A stretch of 64,000 bases of DNA, taken from the NCBI RefSeq assembly GCF_001661265.1, contig NW_017567002.1, positions 248,001 through 312,000 of the forward strand, given 5' to 3'. The notes beneath the pieces are model-generated. The model saw nothing but the letters and a program-made list of their open reading frames with translations, searched no databases and was not told the origin of the DNA. The position numbers and the translations under genes were made by a program. Numbering within the stretch: position 1 is the stretch's first letter; every line of letters starts with the position of its first letter. The DNA is from Saitoella complicata NRRL Y-17804. Taxonomy: Eukaryota; Ascomycota; Saitoellomycetes; Saitoellales; Saitoellaceae. Of this stretch, positions 53,560 to 64,000 are shown in pieces.

Positions 53560-54028
53560 ATAGAGATTATACCCACGAAGAGCATAAGGTTCGGCGTTAC
53601 ATGACATCAATGCATTTGTATTTGTATGTAATAGAGGATATAGTAACTTAGCTATTTCCTCACCCTTTACACCAATTCCTTTGCGTTCCACACCACCTCT
53701 ACTAATCTCGCCTCGCGGCTACCCACGGTTGTGCGGGAAAATGCTCCGATACGGACGGAGACGGTGAAAGTCATCATCAGACGAGCATAGAAGATATCAA
53801 AATAGAAAACAATATCGTTGATTATTCCGTTGGTGTCATGCCCCGTGATGGCCCACACACGCGACGTATTACGTATCCACGGTCTTATCGCCCCGCCTCC
53901 CCTGGATGTCGCATACAACCCCGTCCAGCATACACCCGACCACTTGAGCAGACGAAGACAAACAACAACAACCATCTCCTTCTATCCACTTGACCGACAA
54001 CCAGCTACATTCTAATCGTCTATCTATT
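53560..54028. other. Intergenic: HookA 3' end and ATG8 promoter
   Basis: No gene seen in 469 bp. CT-rich sequence precedes the ATG8 start, usual for a fungal leader. Confidence 0.4.
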
Positions 54029-54583
54029 ATGCGTTCAAAGTTCAAGGTATGCACCAGTCTTGCGTTTGATCCGCTTTCCTCTCCTTGGTAAGCAGCTGTA
54101 TGCTGACCTTTCCATGCGTGCAGGACGAGCACCCCTTTGGTTCGTCACCTTTATCTCCGCAGTTTATTTGATCCGTTTTACTGACTCCAGTGCAGAGAAG
54201 AGAAAGGCGGAAGCCGAGCGAATCAGGCAGAAGTATGTCGACCGTATTCCAGTGAGTCACCCTACATTCGTGTACCTTTGTCAAAGCAAGTACCCTAATA
54301 ACTGGCTCAGGTAATCTGCGAGAAGGTGGAGAAGTCAGATATCGCGACGATCGACAAGAAGAAGTACCTCGTACCGGCTGATCTCACTGTGGGTCAGTTC
54401 GTCTACGTAATCCGTAAGCGCATCAAGCTTTCTCCTGAGAAGGCAATCTTCATCTTTGTCGATGAAGTGTTGCCTCCAACAGCCGCTCTTATGAGCGCCA
54501 TCTACGAGGAGCACAAGGACGAAGATGGCTTCCTGTACATCACGTACTCTGGGGAAAACACCTTTGGTTTTGAGGAGCTCTGA
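54029..54583 (+). CDS. ATG8: Ubiquitin-like autophagy protein ATG8
   Basis: Four exons: 54029-54046 (18 bp), 54124-54139 (16 bp), 54196-54251 and 54311-54583, giving 120 residues. The sequence [40 protein letters not shown] and [16 protein letters not shown] is nearly invariant in fungi. The conserved Gly116 in [10 protein letters not shown] is the ATG4 cleavage and lipid-attachment site, leaving a four-residue tail. ATG8 is conjugated to phosphatidylethanolamine on autophagosome membranes. Two exons of 18 and 16 bp at the start are separated by introns of 77 and 56 bp, so an ORF scan sees only the last 91 codons. Confidence 0.97.
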
Positions 54584-55768
54584 GCGAAGTTCTCTGATGA
54601 CTCGACGTCCTGGTGTAGTGTCTTTCCTGTTCTTTTATTGCTGTCTGTTTGGAGTATGAGTCTCTCGGTGCTCGGTTACTTGGCTTTGCGGTGTTTTGTC
54701 TGGCTTTTGTTACGGTCGTATAGTACGGGGGCGGCAGGTTCCATCCTTGCTGGGCATGTTTTCCTGCCCAATAATACAGTCAATCATCTTCTAAGATGCG
54801 GGCACCTTCCAGAACTAATGTCCGGCCGCCATTGACGTGGTTACATCTCTCATCAATGCCGTGAGACCTCTAAGCCTTGGGTCCGGACAACCCCCGATCC
54901 AAAGACCGATCCATATAGCCGACGTGCACAGACCATGCAACAATGCACTTTCGTACGATGGAGAGATGCTACACATGGTCATTTGTTTGGGGAATAAGTT
55001 CGCGTCAGCGGCGGTGCGTGTTGAAGGGGAAGTCGCGCACGGACCACCGCAAGCGTATAACGATCTGCAATTCTAACCCCGATGTGCGCCAATCGTGCCA
55101 GATCCGTGGAAACGGTGAGGATTCCGGATATGCAATTACCCTTGAGCTCCTAGAACAGATGGACCGAGCTGGTCATGGCCATGGAGCGGGGATTGCGGTG
55201 GTAGAAAAGGACGCCGGCTCCCCCCCTCCGTTCGTTCTCCGTTACACCCGGATCCACCTGGAATCCGACACCCGATTCCCTCGATACCGCCCGCAGTCCC
55301 AGCAGTACAGTCGCTCACGGTCAACAAGGTAAGCCTATCTCTTTTTTATTTGGAATCTGGATTGTTGCCCTCGACGACTTCATTGCGGCTATTGTTTACC
55401 TTCCCGCGCTCGGCTGCGACTTTCGCGCACGGGCCCAGCCATCGCGTCTCCTTCTGCCAGCCTTCCCGCCGCCTATCCTGCCTTCCAATGGGCGCAGCAA
55501 AAACAACACCCGCGCCTCCCCCTCCAATAACTATGAGTCCTTGTTCGCTCTTTTCCTCCACTCCCATTCCGTCCTTCGACAAACCATTGCCTTTCAGTAC
55601 GCGGTTGATCCGGTGCTTTTGACTTTTGCAACCTTCATTTCTATTACCGTTTCCGAGATCACTGGTTGACTCGTTCTCTTGGTCTTTGACAGATCCATAT
55701 CAACACATTCCATCGCTTTCTGACACCCGCGCCTTCATCGACGGTCGCTGTCTTCACCTGCAGCAATC
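54584..55768. other. Intergenic: ATG8 3' region and promoter of the CAP-domain gene
   Basis: About 1.2 kb with no convincing gene. Short overlapping frames (near 54837-55332) lack splice support and motifs. From about 55400 the sequence is CT-rich and likely a long 5' leader for the secreted protein gene. Confidence 0.45.
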
Positions 55769-57268
55769 ATGAAGTTCAACTTTTCCACCCTCTTGGCCGG
55801 TCTTGCCCTCTCCGGTGCCGTCTCCGCTAAGCCCCTTCAGAAGAAGAGAGACATCGTCTGGGAGCTCGATGTCACTACCACCACCACCTACGTTACCGCT
55901 CCTACGGCCACTTCCACCGTCGTCGTCACTGACATCGAGCCCGTTACTACCACTACTGCCACCATTGGTGAGGGATCCTTGACCGCTTACTACACCACCA
56001 CCCTTGGTGTCCCCGCCTCTAGCACCCCTGCTGTTGGCCAGCCCGTTGTCATCGTCTCCATCGGACCCGTTGAGGTTACCGTTGAGAACCAGGTCTACGC
56101 TGTTGTCGCCGCTGGTGGATCTTCTACCCAGGTTGCGTACACCACTGCCACTCCCACGACCGTCACCTCCCTTGTGACTGTCCAGGACGGCACCACCCTC
56201 GCTCCTGCTACGCCCACCATCACCAACGTTGTCACTGCCGCTCCTTCGGCCAGCGCTGTTTCCCTTGCTGCTGACCAAGTCGAGGAGACCGTTGTCATTC
56301 CCGAGGGTACCCTCACCATTGGCAGCGACACCGTCACCTACCCGGCCCAGACCGTCTACGTCGCGGTCTCTGCCTTGCCTGTGTACACCACGTACCAGTA
56401 CGCCGCTGAGGTTACCACCATCATTAATGACGAGGTCACCGTTCAGACCACTACCCTTGCTGGTGTGACCACCACTCTTCCAGCTCCTACCACCGCAACC
56501 TCCACTGTTGCTGCCTCTTCGTCCGCTAACAATGGCGGTGCCGTTTTGGCGACTGGAACCGCGACTTCCGCCTCTAGCTCTAGCTCGTCTGCCGTCGAGT
56601 CTTCTTCCAGCGTCGCTTTGGGCTCTCCCCTCTCCAGGGCCGCGTCGACCACCTCGACGGCCGCTGCCGCTACCACCACCTCTTCGAGCTCCTCTACTAC
56701 CCCAGTGACGACCTCGTCTACTGTTTCCTCTTCCAGGACCACTACGACCACCGCGGCCTCTTCCTCTTCCAGCACGACTACGTCTTCTGCTGCCTCGGCT
56801 ACCACCACTTCTTCCTTCATTGACTCCATGCTCTCATGGCACAATCAGTACCGTGCGATCCACTCCGCTGGTGCAGTCACCTGGAACACCACCTTGGCCA
56901 CCTACGCTCAGAACCTGGCTGATACTTGCAACTTTGCTCACTCTGGTGGTCCTTACGGAGAGAACCTCGGTATCGGTACCTACAACAACCCTGCGTACTA
57001 CGTTTACCTCTGGTACAACGAGGAGACTCAATACGATTACTCCAACCCTGGATTCTCCGAGAGCACCGGCCACTTTACTCAGGTTGTCTGGGATTCCACC
57101 ACTGAGATTGGTTGTGGTTTTGCTACTGACTGCACGACTGCTGCTTACCCTTACTACCTTGTCTGCGAATACGCACCTCCTGGAAACGTTGAAGGTGCTT
57201 ACCGTGCCAACGTCTTTCCTCCTTCCCAGACGACTTCTACCCCGATCCCTGCTCAGACCATTGCTTAA
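55769..57268 (+). CDS. Secreted CAP/PR-1 (PRY-type) protein with long Ser/Thr-rich spacer
   Basis: Single exon of 499 residues. Residues 1-20 (MKFNFSTLLAGLALSGAVSA) form a signal peptide, followed by a dibasic Kex2-like KKR near 25-27. Residues 30-350 are a Thr/Ser/Val/Ala-rich spacer, probably heavily O-mannosylated, with long Ser and Thr runs. The CAP domain fills about 355-480: SWHNQYRAIHSAGAVTWNTT, CNFAHSGGPYGENLGIGTYN, ESTGHFTQVVWDSTTEIGCG and CEYAPPGNVEGAYRANVFPP, containing the paired Cys and the His/Glu residues of the family. Fungal PRY proteins are secreted or wall-bound; yeast Pry1 binds sterols and fatty acids. Codon use is strongly C-ending, suggesting high expression. Confidence 0.93.
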   Translation: MKFNFSTLLAGLALSGAVSAKPLQKKRDIVWELDVTTTTTYVTAPTATSTVVVTDIEPVTTTTATIGEGSLTAYYTTTLGVPASSTPAVGQPVVIVSIGPVEVTVENQVYAVVAAGGSSTQVAYTTATPTTVTSLVTVQDGTTLAPATPTITNVVTAAPSASAVSLAADQVEETVVIPEGTLTIGSDTVTYPAQTVYVAVSALPVYTTYQYAAEVTTIINDEVTVQTTTLAGVTTTLPAPTTATSTVAASSSANNGGAVLATGTATSASSSSSSAVESSSSVALGSPLSRAASTTSTAAAATTTSSSSSTTPVTTSSTVSSSRTTTTTAASSSSSTTTSSAASATTTSSFIDSMLSWHNQYRAIHSAGAVTWNTTLATYAQNLADTCNFAHSGGPYGENLGIGTYNNPAYYVYLWYNEETQYDYSNPGFSESTGHFTQVVWDSTTEIGCGFATDCTTAAYPYYLVCEYAPPGNVEGAYRANVFPPSQTTSTPIPAQTIA

Positions 57269-58187
57269 GAGATGATGCAGTTGAGCTGAGGTTTTTTAAG
57301 GAGGTTAGTGGTACGATATGGGTCTGTCAATTATTCTTTTTCTTCCACAGAATTGACGGCTGCCTATGTGCAGTGCGCCCTTTTCCTATATCTTATTGAT
57401 AAATTAGAGTTTAGTTTCTTAGTAATTTCACGTTAACACTTGTGATGCCAAAGTTCGGTTGGAGATGCTCAAGCTTGTATGTGCAGAAGTGTTGTGTGTA
57501 ATCCAAGTACGCATTACTTGCATGTATAATTTCATAAGTGTGTCCTTCCTGCTTAAGCAAACTCCTCATATTTGCACTGGCCCTTTGGCACGCTCTGCAT
57601 TCCTCCACACTATATATCGTACATCAGATTCCCGTAGTAACAGCCCTGATACGCCTTCAGCACGGCTCCAAAGTGCATATACTCGGCCATATACCATAGC
57701 ATCGCAATCCGGGGCAATTCTATTATACCTCAGACACGTTCGAAGTGTTCCGCCATGAATCGATCCGCAGCCTCAACAACTCCACTAGACTATGTCCGGG
57801 TGCTCTGGGATGATTGCCCTGAACATAAGAACTTTAGAATCCACGGGAATGCAGGAGGACTTATGCAGTACTGACCTCGTACAACGCATAACTGGTAACG
57901 CCAACAAAGACAGCGAACACGACATCAGCCCGCCTAGACGAAACGATGATCAGAAAAGAGAGCTCGAAGAGACTGATCATAGACTGCTTACTTGGAGATA
58001 AGGTAATTGTATCGAACCATATCGAGGATTGAAGACGATCAAAGCTTGCGTTTTCCCGACGTTTTGAAATGTGAGGTCTACCCCACATGCATGCAGCTGC
58101 AATGTAACGAAGATACGGAAGTCAGAAAATGCCAAACTATGTGTATATCACCAATAGATATCGAAAACCAACTCCGAACTCCAAATT
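57269..58187. other. Intergenic region between CAP-domain gene and DCAF4-like gene
   Basis: About 920 bp between two stop codons of convergent genes. Short frames are present but none has motifs or splice support; I see no RNA gene. Confidence 0.45.
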
Positions 58188-59785
58188 TCATCGGAAGCAA
58201 ACAGTCCAACAACCCCAACTCTCGACGATATCGCGCGTTGCAATTAATAACCTTGTATCCTCCTGTTCTGCCGTGTGAAAAAACCGTAGAGTCTGAATTT
58301 GGGTGGGTTTACGTCCTCGATTTAGCTTGGTTGTATCGAGAGAGGTACCAGTGTAAAGAGACCACAGTCTCACAGAGCCATCGTCGCCCGCTGCGATCTT
58401 CTGTTAGCGAAGGTCCGTGAGAAAGAGCCGTAAAACTACCTGCAGCAACAACGCCGAGCGCTGCATCGACATCGAAGCCTAACTGGAACGTATGAGAGTT
58501 CTGATGTCCTTGGTACGAAACGACTGGGTCTGTTTGCCGACCGAAGCTTGCAGATGGAGCATGAGGTCGCGGGGCTCGTAGATCATACATCTCCAGGCTT
58601 CCTTGCAGACCGTTCACTACGAGGCAGTGATCCTGGACGTTTCGCATATGGGTCACTGACGACCCATGCCTCAGCTTCATAACACCCGCTTCCCGTACTC
58701 GTGTGTCAAAAAGCTGCACAGTGCCGTCTCTGCAACCTGCTGCTAGAACATCGGGCTCAAGAAACATTGTCGAGAAAACATCTGACCGGACTGGAAGCTT
58801 GTGTTGGGCTCGCCGGGTATCGGCCCCACTGTCGAAGGTGTGCCGAGCAATCATTAACAGCCGTGTACCTCCTTCAGAACGTATAAGTCCATGTTCAACT
58901 GGGGCCATTCCTATAGTGCTCACCTATAGCATACGTATTTTCATCGTGTTTAGATATGGTCGAGGTCCAGAGAGACCCCTTGTTTGTAGGTGTGAACACC
59001 ACCGACAAGCCCAGGCCCGTTTCACCGGCAGACACCCCTTGTTCAGCAGGGTCTCGAGGGGCATTTTTCCATACTTGCAGCGCCGCAAGACCTCTTTCGT
59101 TTCCTAAAGACGTGCATCTATCGCCAATGGTCAGCATATAGGTGCGAGTTGTGCAGAGACCATCACCTACATGATTGTATGGCCTGACTGCGATACGTTC
59201 AAGGACGTGACGGGTGAACTGAAGTGACCCAAGTATGACGTCTGGGAGTCTTTGGAAGAGATGGCGGTTGAACTAGTCCACTGTCAACAAACTCGTCTGT
59301 GCTGCTCATGTAGGCCGCAAACCCAAACAGTCCTCTTGCCGATCCCATATACAGTTTCTCCCCAGAGGCTTCTACATCAATAGCAGTTATGCCATCTCCA
59401 GCATATGCAGATGAAAGCTCATAATCTTTGGTAGTTTTGTCCAAGCATTTACTCCAGATCTTGGGCGCACTATCTCGTACCGCAGAACCGGTGATTTCCC
59501 GGGATAGACTGGAAGAAGCGAGGGAATGCAGTGAAGTGTTTAATCGTCTCGTAGGCTTCGGTGCATTGTGTTTGGCTTCCTCTTGCTGTTGATTGTTAGT
59601 CACTTACTACAAAGGGACACGGCGCAATTACGGACCTCCTTGACATGGGCTTCGACCTTCCTGCGCTTCACGGCATCCTTGGAATAGTTGTTCTCTTGGC
59701 CAGCTTTGTGCGTAGGTAGAACTTTGAAGTACCGCTTTTTCTCCTTATCATAATAGAAGCCCGGGATGTCTGGAGGATCCGCCAT
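58188..59785 (-). CDS. DCAF4-like WD40 protein
   Basis: Five exons: 59785-59636, 59585-59293, 59249-58924, 58871-58440 and 58390-58188, giving 467 residues. The start MADPPDIPGFYYDKEKKRYF is the IPGFYYD-x-x-x-x-RYFK signature of the DCAF4 family of CUL4-DDB1 substrate receptors. WD40 blades follow with weak pairs, best seen as AAGCRDGTVQLFDTR, GLQGSLEMYDLRAPRPHAP and AAGDDGSVRLWSLYTG. Splice choices at 59293/59249 (43 bp intron) and 58440/58390 keep the frame and rejoin AAGDDG. The last exon ends ESWGCWTVCFR, which may be slightly mis-modelled. By family it would present targets to a CUL4 ubiquitin ligase; no target is known. Confidence 0.75.
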
Positions 59786-60045
59786 CAGCTACAGCGTACA
59801 TCTGGCTTTCTTGGTCGGACTAAACTTTTTGGAGGTTATCGCCGTGACGTCGATAATCTTCACGTGAATCTTTGAGTACTGTACGACGACCAGCACTGGA
59901 GAGCAATTGCAAACGGGGAGTTTATAGAGAGCAAAAAGCACCAATCTCATTGGTATGCATATAACTTTTAAATCCTACTTAGTCTTACAAACGCATCACC
60001 TCATCAACAACTATAACTTCTTCTCCAAGCTCAAGCATCATCCGC

Positions 60046-61563
60046 TTAGAGCTTCTTGACGATCTTCTCCCAGTGGGTGGTGTCGAAAGACTTGGGGCGC
60101 TCAAGGGGCATACCGAGGGCACGGTCCCAGATGAGCTGAGGAAGGACACCGAGGGCACGGGAAACACCAAACAAGACGGTGTAGTAGTTAGCCTCCTTCA
60201 AGCCGTAGTACTGGAGGAGGACACCGGAGTGGGCGTCGACGTTGGGGTAAGGGTTCTTGGTCTTACCGTGCTCGGTCAAGACACCAGGGGCGATGGTGTA
60301 GACCTGGGAGACGAGCTTGAACATGGGGTCCTCGGGGAGGTGCTTGAGGGCGAACTCGCGCTGAGCCATGTAACGGGGGTCAGTCTTCCTCAAAACGGCG
60401 TGACCGTAACCGGGAACGACACGGCCGGAGTTAAGGGTTTTCCAGAGGTAGTCCTTGATGGTCTCGTCGGAGACACCGGTACCAATCGTGTCACGCATCT
60501 GCTCGATCCAGCGGAGAACCTCCTGGTTGGCAAGACCGTGAAGGGGACCAGCCAAACCGTTCAAGGCAGCGGAGAGGGAGAGCATGGGGGAGGAAAGGGC
60601 GGAACCGACAAGGTGAGCGGTGTGGGCAGAGACGTTACCACCCTCGTGGTCAGTGTGGATGGTCAAGTACAAACGCATGAGCTCGACGAAGTCCTTGTTC
60701 TCGCCGAAGCCGAGGATGTTGGACAAGTTGTAGGAGTAGTCCTGGGACTTGTCAATGGGGGCGACCTTGCCGTCCTTGTAGATGTTGCGGTAGATGCGAC
60801 CGGCAATGTTGGGCAACTTGGCGATGACGTCCATGGAGTCCTCGAAGGTGGGGCCCCAGTACTCCTTCTTGTTGATACCCTTGGCGTAGGCCTTGGCGAA
60901 AGCAGACTCGTGCTCGAGGGCGGTGACGGCCAGAGAGAACTGAGCCATGGGGTGGAGGGTAGTGGGGCAGCGGTCGATGAGCTCCTCAACGAACTTGGGG
61001 AGATCGGCACGGGCAGCCCACTCAGCGGACAAGTCACGGACCTGCTGCTCTGAGGGGACCTGGCCGGTAAGCAAAAGCCAGAAAAGACCCTCAGGAAGGG
61101 GCTCCTCGCCTCCAGGGGCCTTGGGGAGCTGAGCCTGGCAGTCGGGGATGGTCTACCATGATGTCATTAGCACTCTGAACATAAAACTCATTCATTGACT
61201 GGAAGCAAGACTTACCAAACCACGGAAACGGATACCCTCCTCAGAGTCGAGGACGGAACCCTCCCAAACCATAGACTTGATACCACGCATACCACCGTAG
61301 ACCTGGTCGAGGGTGACCTCCTGGATGACCTTGTGGCCGTGCTCCTTCTTCAAGGCCTTGACACGCTCCTGCTGCTCAGGGATCATGGCAGCGAGGGTCT
61401 CCTTCAAGGTGGCGGTCTTGGAGGAGTAGAAACGGGCAGAGACATTGGCGTTGGAAGCCTTGAGGGCAGCCCTCTACAATTGCGAACAGGTTAGTAAATG
61501 CGATGCATAAAAGCCAATTGAGCAGTCCCGAGAACGTACCAAAGAAGAACGGACAGCAGACAT
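60046..61563 (-). CDS. CIT1: Mitochondrial citrate synthase
   Basis: Exons 61563-61540 (24 bp), 61473-61216 and 61152-60046, giving 462 residues. The N-terminus [20 protein letters not shown] is a mitochondrial presequence cut near ARFYSS. Catalytic residues are clear: His in [15 protein letters not shown], His in [16 protein letters not shown] and Asp in [16 protein letters not shown]. The [20 protein letters not shown] and [14 protein letters not shown]-like segments are typical of eukaryotic (type I) citrate synthase. The enzyme condenses acetyl-CoA with oxaloacetate to start the TCA cycle. Third codon positions are overwhelmingly C or G, the strongest expression-type bias in the window. 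It diverges from the NRD1/Seb1-type gene over 284 bp. Confidence 0.97.
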
Positions 61564-61847
61564 GGTTGTGTTGTGTTGGGTTGAGAGATCAGAGCGGGAT
61601 CACCTTGGGGATCTTTTAGCAGGCCTGGCTGGGTTGGCGGTGCGCCGGGTCGAGGGAGCCTAAGGAACTGGAAGGCCTCCGAATTTCGGCCGCGGGTTGG
61701 AAAGTGCTCAGGGCAGCGAGCGGCCTCTGACGCGCGGCCGCAAACCTTCCACCAACAATTTGCTCGGCACCGTCAAGAACACCTGTCTACTCGTATCATT
61801 CCTCGTACGCGTAACGATCGTAGTTCAATCGAACAGTATCATAGATC

Positions 61848-64000
61848 ATGTCCGCTCCTGTCGTTGCAGAGTTCTCCTCCATCTTGGAGGGCCTGCTCGC
61901 CATGAAGGCCCCCGGTGTCTCCGGAACAAAGATCGGCGCTTTGACGCAAATTGCTGTACAAAATATCAAGGTAGATTCATCCCAGCACCTTGTATGCTAA
62001 AGTTCTAGAGTCCTGACATTGGTTGTCTCGCGATATAGGAAGCTCCTGGTATCATCAATGCTCTCACCATCCATCTCCGCCGAACACCCGGCACACACAA
62101 ACTAGGCTCTCTCTATGTGGTAGACTCTGTCGCCCGTGCCTACCAAGACTTCGCTCGTAAGAGCCCGGCAGATGAACATGCATTCCTTGCTGGCCTTAAC
62201 TTGATCGCCGACAATATCTATAATATTATGAATGACGCCGTCCAGGCTGCTCCTGAGAAAGATAAGGTATGCTATAATGATGTCTTTAAGAGTCAAGTGC
62301 CATGTATGGATGGACATTGTCCGTGTATAAGATCGACCCCGACTGAGCCGCCTGCAATATTCACACGATATCAACCACCTGGGGTATATGCTGTCTGTAT
62401 GTCGACCTCCGTGGTCGAAAGAGCTCAGGACAACACACATCAGTGAATAACGCAGCCCTAAGACGCCGTTCATTCATGCTGCAGACTCTTATGACATCAA
62501 CGTAACGGGAGAATCAGTTGCTAACCATGTACTTCGCGCATAGGAAAAGATCAGGAAGTTGGTAGACATTTGGGAAAAGGCAGCAACGTTCTCGCCAGAA
62601 GTTCTAAATGCTATTCGCGCGCAGAGCTTTGGAGGTAGCACCACACCACCCGGACCTCCTCCGACTCACCTTGCTCAGGCTGCACCGACTGCCGCTCCCG
62701 TGGTTCCTCAAGGTAATTTTCAGGATGTTGCCCATAACCCACATCGTTTACTTACATACTTGTAGCTTCTGCGTCTGCTTCGGCGGCGACTCCGGTGCCA
62801 AATGCTCAGAACACAGATGCGGCCTCCGTGTTGGCCATGCTTGCGAACATTGCCAAGCAAAACACTGCTGCTGCTGCTGCTCCGGCCGCTGCACCCGCAC
62901 CCGCACCCGCACCCGCACCTGTTCTTCCGCTTCCGCCGGTACAGGCTCCAACCACTGCTACTCCTCAACCTACAGCAAGCGCTGACCCTAGGTTCAACAT
63001 GATTCCCACGGTCCAACACGCCGCGCCTGCTAATGTCGCGCTGCCCGCACCGTGCGTGACTCGGGAATACTTGACTGCAGATACTAACATCCATTCTTGC
63101 AGTTCAGCCCATCCTATGCCAGCCGCCATGCCTGGCCTTGACCCGCAACAGCTTGCCTTGTTGCAGCTACTTTCAACGCAACCCCAGCTCGCTGCTACCC
63201 TTCTCCAGAATGCAGGCGGCGCTGCTCCGTCGAATCCCGTGGCCATGCCATGGCAGCAACCATCATCTTCCGGACCTGGTCCCAGGGATGATGCTCTTCG
63301 TTCTCGCTCCAGGTCTCCGGGATACCGGGGTGGCCCACGTGACCGCTCACCCGCTCGCCGGGGTCGCAGCCCCTCCTACGACAATTATGGGCGTCGCGCA
63401 GGAGCTAGGGACAGGAGTCCCATGGGCCGTAGGTCCCGCAGTCGTTCGCCGCAAAGAAGGAGAAGTCCTCCTGGGTACGGACGGGAGCGCTCACCCCAGC
63501 GGAACACCGGAGGTGGACCACCGGATCAGCCCAAGAACACGAAGGGTCATCTGGTCCAGCCCGACCCCACCATCAGTCCCAGTGAAATCAAGGTGCTCAG
63601 CCGCACTCTCTTCGTCGGTGGTCTTACACATTCCGTGTCTGAGAGTGAGTTGAAAGACCTGTTTGGCAGGTATGGTGCGGTACAGAGTGTTATCTGTAAC
63701 CACGACAAACGCCATGCTTTCGTCAAGCTATACGAACGTCCTAACGCGGAGGCGGCAAAGAGTGCCATGGAGGTGTACCAGCATGGCGATACCACGTTGA
63801 GGACACGATGGGGTGTCGGGTTTGGACCCCGCGATTGCAGCGACTATGCTACGGGTGTCAGTGTTATCCCCTTGGGACGTCTTACTGATGCCGACAGGCG
63901 CTGGCTTCAGAGTGCCGAATATGGAGGAACTGGTGGTAAGCCTATCACGGGTGGTATCATTGTCGAGGAACCGGATATCGAGATTGGTGCTGGTGTATCA
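61848..64000 (+). CDS. NRD1/Seb1-type RNA-binding termination factor (3' end beyond window)
   Basis: Exons 61848-61970, 62039-62266, 62544-62712, 62766-63051 and 63103 to the window edge; at least 568 residues are visible. The N-terminal CID (1-140) reads LEGLLAMKAPGVSGTKIGAL, APGIINALTIHLRRTPGTHK, GSLYVVDSVARAYQDFARKS and EKIRKLVDIWEKAATF, the fold that binds the Pol II CTD. A Pro/Ala-rich linker with an AP repeat and an RS-rich block (RSRSRSPGYRG, RRSRSRSPQRRRSP) follows. The RRM begins SRTLFVGGLTHSVSESELKD and continues AVQSVICNHDKRHAFVKLYE, then GWGVGFGPRDCSDYATGVSV-like text of Nrd1/Seb1. The protein couples Pol II to termination and 3' processing. The intron at 62267-62543 is unusually long (277 bp). 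Confidence 0.92.

Noticed and set aside
54837-55332. Overlapping plus-strand frames between ATG8 and the CAP gene
   Set aside because: Competing frames of similar length, no motif and no splice signals; treated as non-coding.
56443-56844. Minus-strand Val/Glu-rich frame in the CAP gene
   Set aside because: Direct reverse shadow of Ser/Thr codon repeats in the spacer.
59780-60045. Short frames between DCAF4-like and citrate synthase genes
   Set aside because: Only UTR-like sequence; no motif or splice support.

Overview
The window is nuclear DNA of a filamentous ascomycete (Pezizomycotina). Most genes carry short spliceosomal introns of about 45-65 bp, with GT donors and a CTRAY-like branch site close to the AG. 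The gene content is typical of that group: SNT1, PEX16, YPT1, ATG8, CHZ1, a HookA-type adaptor, RPC82, ALG3, an NRD1/Seb1-type factor, mitochondrial HSP60 and citrate synthase. I cannot name the genus. There are 32 well or moderately supported protein genes, two weaker candidates and no convincing tRNA or rRNA gene. Nearly all multi-exon models were built by reading splice sites by eye; each keeps its frame and the conserved residues of its family.

Layout. 1-13 kb: a mitochondrial GatC-type gene cut by the left edge, the large SNT1 co-repressor gene, formamidase, HSP60, a secreted I9-type inhibitor and PEX16. 13-24 kb: a USP deubiquitinase diverging from TRM9, a mitochondrial-looking unknown, a SPATA20/DUF255 protein, an MFS sugar transporter and a transcription factor joining three Myb repeats to C2H2 fingers. 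24-34 kb: an ELO elongase, an APC15-like subunit, an RGG/SR-rich unknown, a small unknown, ALG3, a Gly/His-rich protein, YPT1 and a WD40 protein. 34-43 kb: a PEX39-like protein diverging from a PMP47/ANT1-type carrier, then RPC82, a 14-TM MFS exporter and a YAT2-type carnitine acetyltransferase. 42.7-47.6 kb: a gene-poor, AT-rich stretch with decayed repeats and a 1.15 kb element with imperfect inverted ends. 47.6-64 kb: a tetraspan membrane protein, CHZ1, tubulin cofactor B diverging from a Hook adaptor, ATG8, a secreted CAP/PRY protein, a DCAF4-like WD40 protein, citrate synthase and NRD1/Seb1, which runs off the right edge.

How the genes relate. This is mostly conserved housekeeping sequence with no metabolic gene cluster. 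Peroxisome and acetyl-CoA functions recur (PEX16, PEX39-like, PMP47-like carrier, carnitine acetyltransferase, citrate synthase). Two head-to-head pairs join genes of one process: PEX39-like with PMP47-like, and TBCB with Hook. I saw no clear sign of an undescribed multi-gene system. The best leads are the Myb-C2H2 fusion, the peroxisomal head-to-head pair, the inverted-repeat element with its repeat-rich surroundings, and a few short proteins I could not identify.
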